Part shown: piece by piece, positions 22,320 through 25,664 of the stretch | Layout of the letters: each line of letters starts with the position of its first letter | Numbering within the stretch: position 1 is the first letter of the stretch | NCBI GenBank assembly: GCA_036401335.1 | Contig: DASWVC010000356.1 | Location: 1-25,664, forward strand | Origin: DASWVC01 sp036401335 | GTDB lineage: Bacteria > Verrucomicrobiota > Verrucomicrobiia > Chthoniobacterales > JAFAMB01 | Length of the DNA stretch: 25,664 nt | Direction: 5' to 3' | Position numbers and translations under genes: made by a program | Notes under the pieces: generated by a model | The model's input: only the letters and a program-made list of their open reading frames with translations | Told to the model about the DNA's origin: nothing | Database searches by the model: none

Positions 22320-23576
22320 ATGAACGATGCCGCGACTGTCTCCGAACCGCGAGACGCCAAGATGCCCCCCCGCGAACCGGATGGAACAGGCCAGCAGCCA
22401 GCGCGCGAGACGCCTGAGGCTCCCCAACACAAAATGCGAGCGGGGCCGATTCGGATCATCCTTTTTCTTGTCGCTGTTGCGTTGGCCGTGCTGGCCTTCA
22501 TGGGCATTTCGGCCCGCTCTAAGACAACTCAGGAGACGAAAAAGGTGGCGGACCATGCGGCCGAAGTGACTGTCAACGTCGTCACCCCGGAACGTGCCGC
22601 CGCCGCCGTTGTCCTTGATTTGCCGGGCCAGACCCAGGCATACACCCAGGCACCGATATTTGCGCAGACCAACGGTTACGTGAAAAAGTGGTACTTCGAC
22701 ATCGGCGCGAAAGTAAAAGCAGGCGATGTTCTGGCCGAGATTGACACGCCGGAAGTCGACCAACAACTGGCACAAGCCCAAGCCCAGTTAAAAGAGGCGC
22801 AGGCCGCCCTCGACCTGTCGCGGGCGACGTACAACCGGTTTCAGGATCTGCTCAAGAACAAGGTCATTGCCGCACAGGACTTTGACAACCAGGCAGGCGA
22901 TTACCGGGTGAAAGAGGCAACGGTAAACGCAGACAACGCCAACGTCCGGCGCCTTGAAGCGCTTGAAAACTTTAAACAAGTCCGGGCACCGTTCGACGGC
23001 ATCGTGACTGCACGCAACACCGACCTCGGCGCCTTGATCAATGCCGGGTCAGGCAACCCGCTGTTCACCGTGGCGCAAATCACACCACTGCGCGCCTACG
23101 TCAATGTGCCGGAAAGCATGGCCCGTTATGTCCGGGAAGGCGGCAAAGCGGACTTGTTCTTCAACGGGTTTCCGGGCCGCGATTTCACAGGCAAAGTGGC
23201 GCGCACATCCGGTGCCATTGACCCAAACAGCCGCACCCTCCTGACGGAAATCCAGGTGCCTAATGAAAACGGGGAACTGTTTCCCGGTGCTTATGCCATG
23301 GTCCGCTTGCAGGTAACCGGGGATACGGACACGTTTCTGGTGCCGGCAAACGTATTGCTTTTCCGTTCTGAAGGCGCGTCGGTCGCGGTAGTGAATCCGG
23401 AAGGTAAAGTGGAGATCCACAAAGTGAAGATCCGCCGCGACCTGGGCGCCAAACTGGAAATTTCGGAAGGCGTTCGGCTGACCGATCGCGTCGTGGTCAA
23501 CCCCGGGGACGGGATTGGCGACGGAATGAAGGTGAACGTAAACTCGCCGGACAACAAACCGGTGGCTAAGTCCTGA
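22320..23576 (+). CDS. RND efflux periplasmic adaptor (membrane fusion protein)
   Basis: A 418-residue adaptor. A cytoplasmic Pro/Glu-rich leader of about 40 residues precedes one membrane anchor (PIRIILFLVAVALAVLAFMG, about 42-61). The lipoyl half-motifs FAQTNGYVKKWYFDIGAKVK and APFDGIVTARNTDLGALINA flank a helical hairpin (about 135-225; QLAQAQAQLKEAQAALDL). Beta-barrel and membrane-proximal domains follow (VPESMARYV, DPNSRTLLTEIQVPNENGEL). It links the RND permease upstream to an outer-membrane channel, which is not encoded here. The N-terminal anchor replaces the lipoprotein Cys seen in AcrA. ATG 22320 is chosen because the upstream extension overlaps the permease gene in another frame. 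Confidence 0.94.
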   Translation: MNDAATVSEPRDAKMPPREPDGTGQQPARETPEAPQHKMRAGPIRIILFLVAVALAVLAFMGISARSKTTQETKKVADHAAEVTVNVVTPERAAAAVVLDLPGQTQAYTQAPIFAQTNGYVKKWYFDIGAKVKAGDVLAEIDTPEVDQQLAQAQAQLKEAQAALDLSRATYNRFQDLLKNKVIAAQDFDNQAGDYRVKEATVNADNANVRRLEALENFKQVRAPFDGIVTARNTDLGALINAGSGNPLFTVAQITPLRAYVNVPESMARYVREGGKADLFFNGFPGRDFTGKVARTSGAIDPNSRTLLTEIQVPNENGELFPGAYAMVRLQVTGDTDTFLVPANVLLFRSEGASVAVVNPEGKVEIHKVKIRRDLGAKLEISEGVRLTDRVVVNPGDGIGDGMKVNVNSPDNKPVAKS

Positions 23577-23616
23577 GGCGGCGAGACCGGGGTTTCATGC
23601 GCCCGCTGTTGCCCCG

Positions 23617-23648
23617 CTTCGGTGGACCGGAGGCATAGGACGTTTTTT
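23617..23648 (+). terminator. Candidate terminator of the RND operon
   Basis: CTTCGG (23617-23622) and CCGGAG (23627-23632) form a 6-bp stem with one G-T pair. Six T follow at 23643-23648 after a 10-base gap. The gap is long for an intrinsic terminator. Confidence 0.35.
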
Positions 23649-23685
23649 CTCCTCAACGGACACAGGCAGGAAAACCAGTTCGAGG

Positions 23686-23713
23686 GCAGTGCTTCTACCG
23701 GAGTAGAAACTGC
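23686..23713 (-). terminator. Strong hairpin at the end of the pgk-tpiA transcript
   Basis: TTCTAC (23693-23698) and GTAGAA (23703-23708) enclose a CGGA tetraloop. The stem is extended by GCAGT (23686-23690) with ACTGC (23709-23713) across a 2-nt bulge. On the minus strand it starts immediately after the tpiA stop. No T run follows on that strand, so termination efficiency is uncertain. Confidence 0.45.
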
Positions 23714-24487
23714 TTATACCTCGGTCACCTTTTCCGCTGCACGAATGATCTGAGCAAAGGACCGGGGTTGGAGGCTCGCCCCTCCAACCAAAGCCCCGTC
23801 GATGTCTTTCTGGCCCATCAACTCCCCCGCATTTTCCGGCTTTACGCTGCCTCCGTACTGAATGCGGACTTGATCTGCGGTTTGATTGCCGGCAAGCGAG
23901 GCGAGCACAACGCGAATAAACCCGTGCGCCTTTTGAGCATGCTGAGGAGTTGCGCTCTGGCCGCTGCCGATGGCCCAAATGGGCTCATAAGCAATTACAA
24001 CTTCTGCAAACTCCCGAGCGGTCACTGCGGCAAGTCCCTGCCGGAGTTGGTATTCCAAGACCTTCTCAACTTCTTCATTCTTGCGCTGTGCCAAAGTTTC
24101 TCCGATGCAAAGGATCGGCCGCAGACCTGCCTCTAATGCAGCCCGCACCTTGCGGGTAACCATTGCGTCCGTTTCACCGAAGAGCTGCCTTCTTTCGCTG
24201 TGGCCGATGATGACGTATTCGACCCCTAAGGCTCGGAGCATGCTGGCGCTGATTTCACCCGTGAAAGCGCCACGCGGTTCCCAATGCATGTTTTGGGCGC
24301 CCAACCGGATGAAGTGCGCACCGTCTGCCCGGGAGGCCAGAGCCGGGAGGGAGGTAAACGGCGGGATCAGCACCACCTCGACACGATCCACGTCGCGAAG
24401 ATCTTTCAGCAAACCGTCCCAGTAACTCTCTGCTTCGGTTTGCGTCAGGTTCATCTTCCAATTGGCCGCCAGGATTTTCTTGCGCAT
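23714..24487 (-). CDS. tpiA: Triosephosphate isomerase
   Basis: A 257-residue cytosolic (beta/alpha)8 enzyme that interconverts dihydroxyacetone phosphate and glyceraldehyde 3-phosphate. All catalytic residues are present: Lys11 (AANWKMN), His96 (VIIGHSERR) and Glu168 (VIAYEPIWAIGSG). The phosphate-gripping loop reads WAIGSGQSATP, and the C-terminal phosphate sites are IQYGGSVKPEN and GALVGGASL. The usual loop residue Thr (GTG) is Ser here, a mild variation. It starts one base after the pgk stop, so the pair is one transcript. No Shine-Dalgarno stands out. Identification is secure. Confidence 0.98.
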   Translation of the reverse strand: MRKKILAANWKMNLTQTEAESYWDGLLKDLRDVDRVEVVLIPPFTSLPALASRADGAHFIRLGAQNMHWEPRGAFTGEISASMLRALGVEYVIIGHSERRQLFGETDAMVTRKVRAALEAGLRPILCIGETLAQRKNEEVEKVLEYQLRQGLAAVTAREFAEVVIAYEPIWAIGSGQSATPQHAQKAHGFIRVVLASLAGNQTADQVRIQYGGSVKPENAGELMGQKDIDGALVGGASLQPRSFAQIIRAAEKVTEV

Positions 24488-24488
24488 T

Positions 24489-25664
24489 CTACTTGTCCGT
24501 TAGCGCCGCTACCCCTGGCAGTTCTTTCCCTTCGAGCAATTCCAGCGAGGCGCCTCCTCCGGTGGAGATGAATGTCATGCGGTCGGCGAGCCCGAATTGT
24601 TTCACGGCGGTCACGGAATCGCCGCCGCCGATGATCGTCGTGGCCGGCGCCGACGCCACGGCCTCCGCCAGCGCCCTGGTTCCATGGGCAAACTCCGCGA
24701 TCTCAAAAACACCGACGGGCCCATTCCAGAGAATGGTTTTCGCCTGCGCAATTTCCGTCCTGTAATGTTCGATCGTTTCCGGGCCGATGTCGACTGCCTG
24801 CCACCCTTCCGTGATGCCGTGACCAGGTGAGAGCACCGGCGTCGCACGGGTTTTCGCGCCCGCTTTAAACTCATCCGTTTCCACGTTGTCCACCGGAAGC
24901 AGGAATTTGATCCCTTTCGCCTTGGCCAAATCGAGCAGCTCCTGCGCGAGGTGGACTTTGTCTTCCTCGACCCGGCTCGCCCCGGTGGGAATCCCGAGTG
25001 CCCGATAAAAGGTATAAGCCATGGCGCCGCCAATGAGAAAAACATCCGCCTTTTGCATCAGCGACTTGATCACACCAATCTTGTCTGAAACTTTGGACCC
25101 GCCCAGGATCACCAGAAACGGTTTGGCCGGATCGGCCAGTTCGTCTTGCAGATATTTCAACTCCCGTTCCATGAGCAAGCCCATGGCAGCCTGAGGCAGG
25201 AGCCTGGCTACTCCTGCAGTGCTGGCGTGCGCGCGATGAGCTGCGCCGAAGGCGTCGTTGACGTAAACGTCGCCGAGCTTGGCCAACGAGCGCGCGAAGG
25301 ATTCATCATTCGCTTCTTCCTCCTGGTAAAAACGCACGTTCTCCATCAGCAGCACGCCTCCGTCTGGCAGCGCACGGCTCGCTGCCTCGGCCTGGTCGCC
25401 GATAACGTCCGATGAGAATTGCGCCGAGGAACCCAGCAACTCACGCAGGTGCTCCGCCACGGGCCGCAAGGAGTACTTTGGGTTCACTTTCCCCTTGGGA
25501 CGGCCGAAATGGGCGAGCAGCACCACCTTCGCCCCGTTTGCCTGCAACAGCCGGATCGTCGGCAGGCTTTCTTGCATGCGCGTGTCGTCAGTAATCCGGG
25601 TTTTCCCGTCCACTTCTTCTACCGGCACATTGAAATCCACGCGCATGAGAACGCGCCGACCTTT
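24489..25664 (-). CDS. pgk: Phosphoglycerate kinase (partial, N-terminus cut by window edge)
   Basis: 391 codons are visible, and the frame is still open at the right edge: KGRRVL precedes MRVDFNVPVEE. Because PGK normally has a dozen or so residues before RVDFNVP, the ATG at 25646 is internal and the true start lies outside. The enzyme transfers phosphate from 1,3-bisphosphoglycerate to ADP. The N-domain shows RVDFNVP, LLAHFGRPKG (3-PG site) and VYVNDAFGAAHRAHAS. The C-domain has VILGGSKVSDKIGVI, ILWNGPVGVFE, IIGGGDSVTAV and FISTGGGASLELLEG (nucleotide site). Gene order pgk then tpiA is common in bacteria; gap would be expected upstream, beyond the window. Confidence 0.97.
   Translation of the reverse strand, partial: KGRRVLMRVDFNVPVEEVDGKTRITDDTRMQESLPTIRLLQANGAKVVLLAHFGRPKGKVNPKYSLRPVAEHLRELLGSSAQFSSDVIGDQAEAASRALPDGGVLLMENVRFYQEEEANDESFARSLAKLGDVYVNDAFGAAHRAHASTAGVARLLPQAAMGLLMERELKYLQDELADPAKPFLVILGGSKVSDKIGVIKSLMQKADVFLIGGAMAYTFYRALGIPTGASRVEEDKVHLAQELLDLAKAKGIKFLLPVDNVETDEFKAGAKTRATPVLSPGHGITEGWQAVDIGPETIEHYRTEIAQAKTILWNGPVGVFEIAEFAHGTRALAEAVASAPATTIIGGGDSVTAVKQFGLADRMTFISTGGGASLELLEGKELPGVAALTDK

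Overview
The window is GC-rich bacterial chromosome with densely packed genes on both strands. Few starts carry a good Shine-Dalgarno sequence; several genes have none. The mix of genes suggests a Verrucomicrobiota-like soil or freshwater bacterium: a fused homocysteine methyltransferase/MTHFR, a membrane-anchored coiled-coil protein beside rpsT, a CcsA/HemX-type cytochrome c assembly protein, a FIST sensor and an RND pump. This placement is inference from gene content; no rRNA is present to settle it. Both window edges cut genes: a ccsA-like gene on the left and pgk on the right.

Left part (1-7.1 kb). A partial ccsA-like gene (-) diverges from apt (+). Two oppB/oppC-type ABC permeases follow, then a small secreted protein. 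A structured leader with an attenuator-like hairpin precedes the homocysteine S-methyltransferase/methylenetetrahydrofolate reductase gene. After it come a TVP38/VTT membrane protein and a PilZ-like protein that meets rpsT tail to tail.

Middle (7.1-15.4 kb). This holds a membrane coiled-coil protein, tRNA-Met(CAT), and a GT4 glycosyltransferase one base ahead of glgB. Next are an AT-rich promoter island before a 56-residue repeat protein that is easily missed, an NTF2/SnoaL-like secreted protein (-), xseA (-) and tRNA-Val(CAC). Beyond the tRNA lies a sparsely coding stretch with a Cys-rich conserved protein, a possible alcohol dehydrogenase tail remnant and a 78-residue orphan.

Right part (15.4-25.7 kb). 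A minus-strand pair encodes a stand-alone CoaB-like domain and a histone-deacetylase-family enzyme. It diverges from a plus-strand pair encoding a FIST-domain sensor and a small RelA/SpoT-type HD hydrolase (ATGA overlap). An RND efflux permease and its membrane-fusion adaptor follow, with no outer-membrane channel. The glycolytic pair pgk-tpiA (-) closes the window.

Most of the content is housekeeping. The best candidates for something new are the FIST plus alarmone-hydrolase-like operon, the 56-residue repeat protein, and the leader before the methionine/folate gene. I saw no CRISPR array, transposase, integrase, phage gene or toxin-antitoxin pair.
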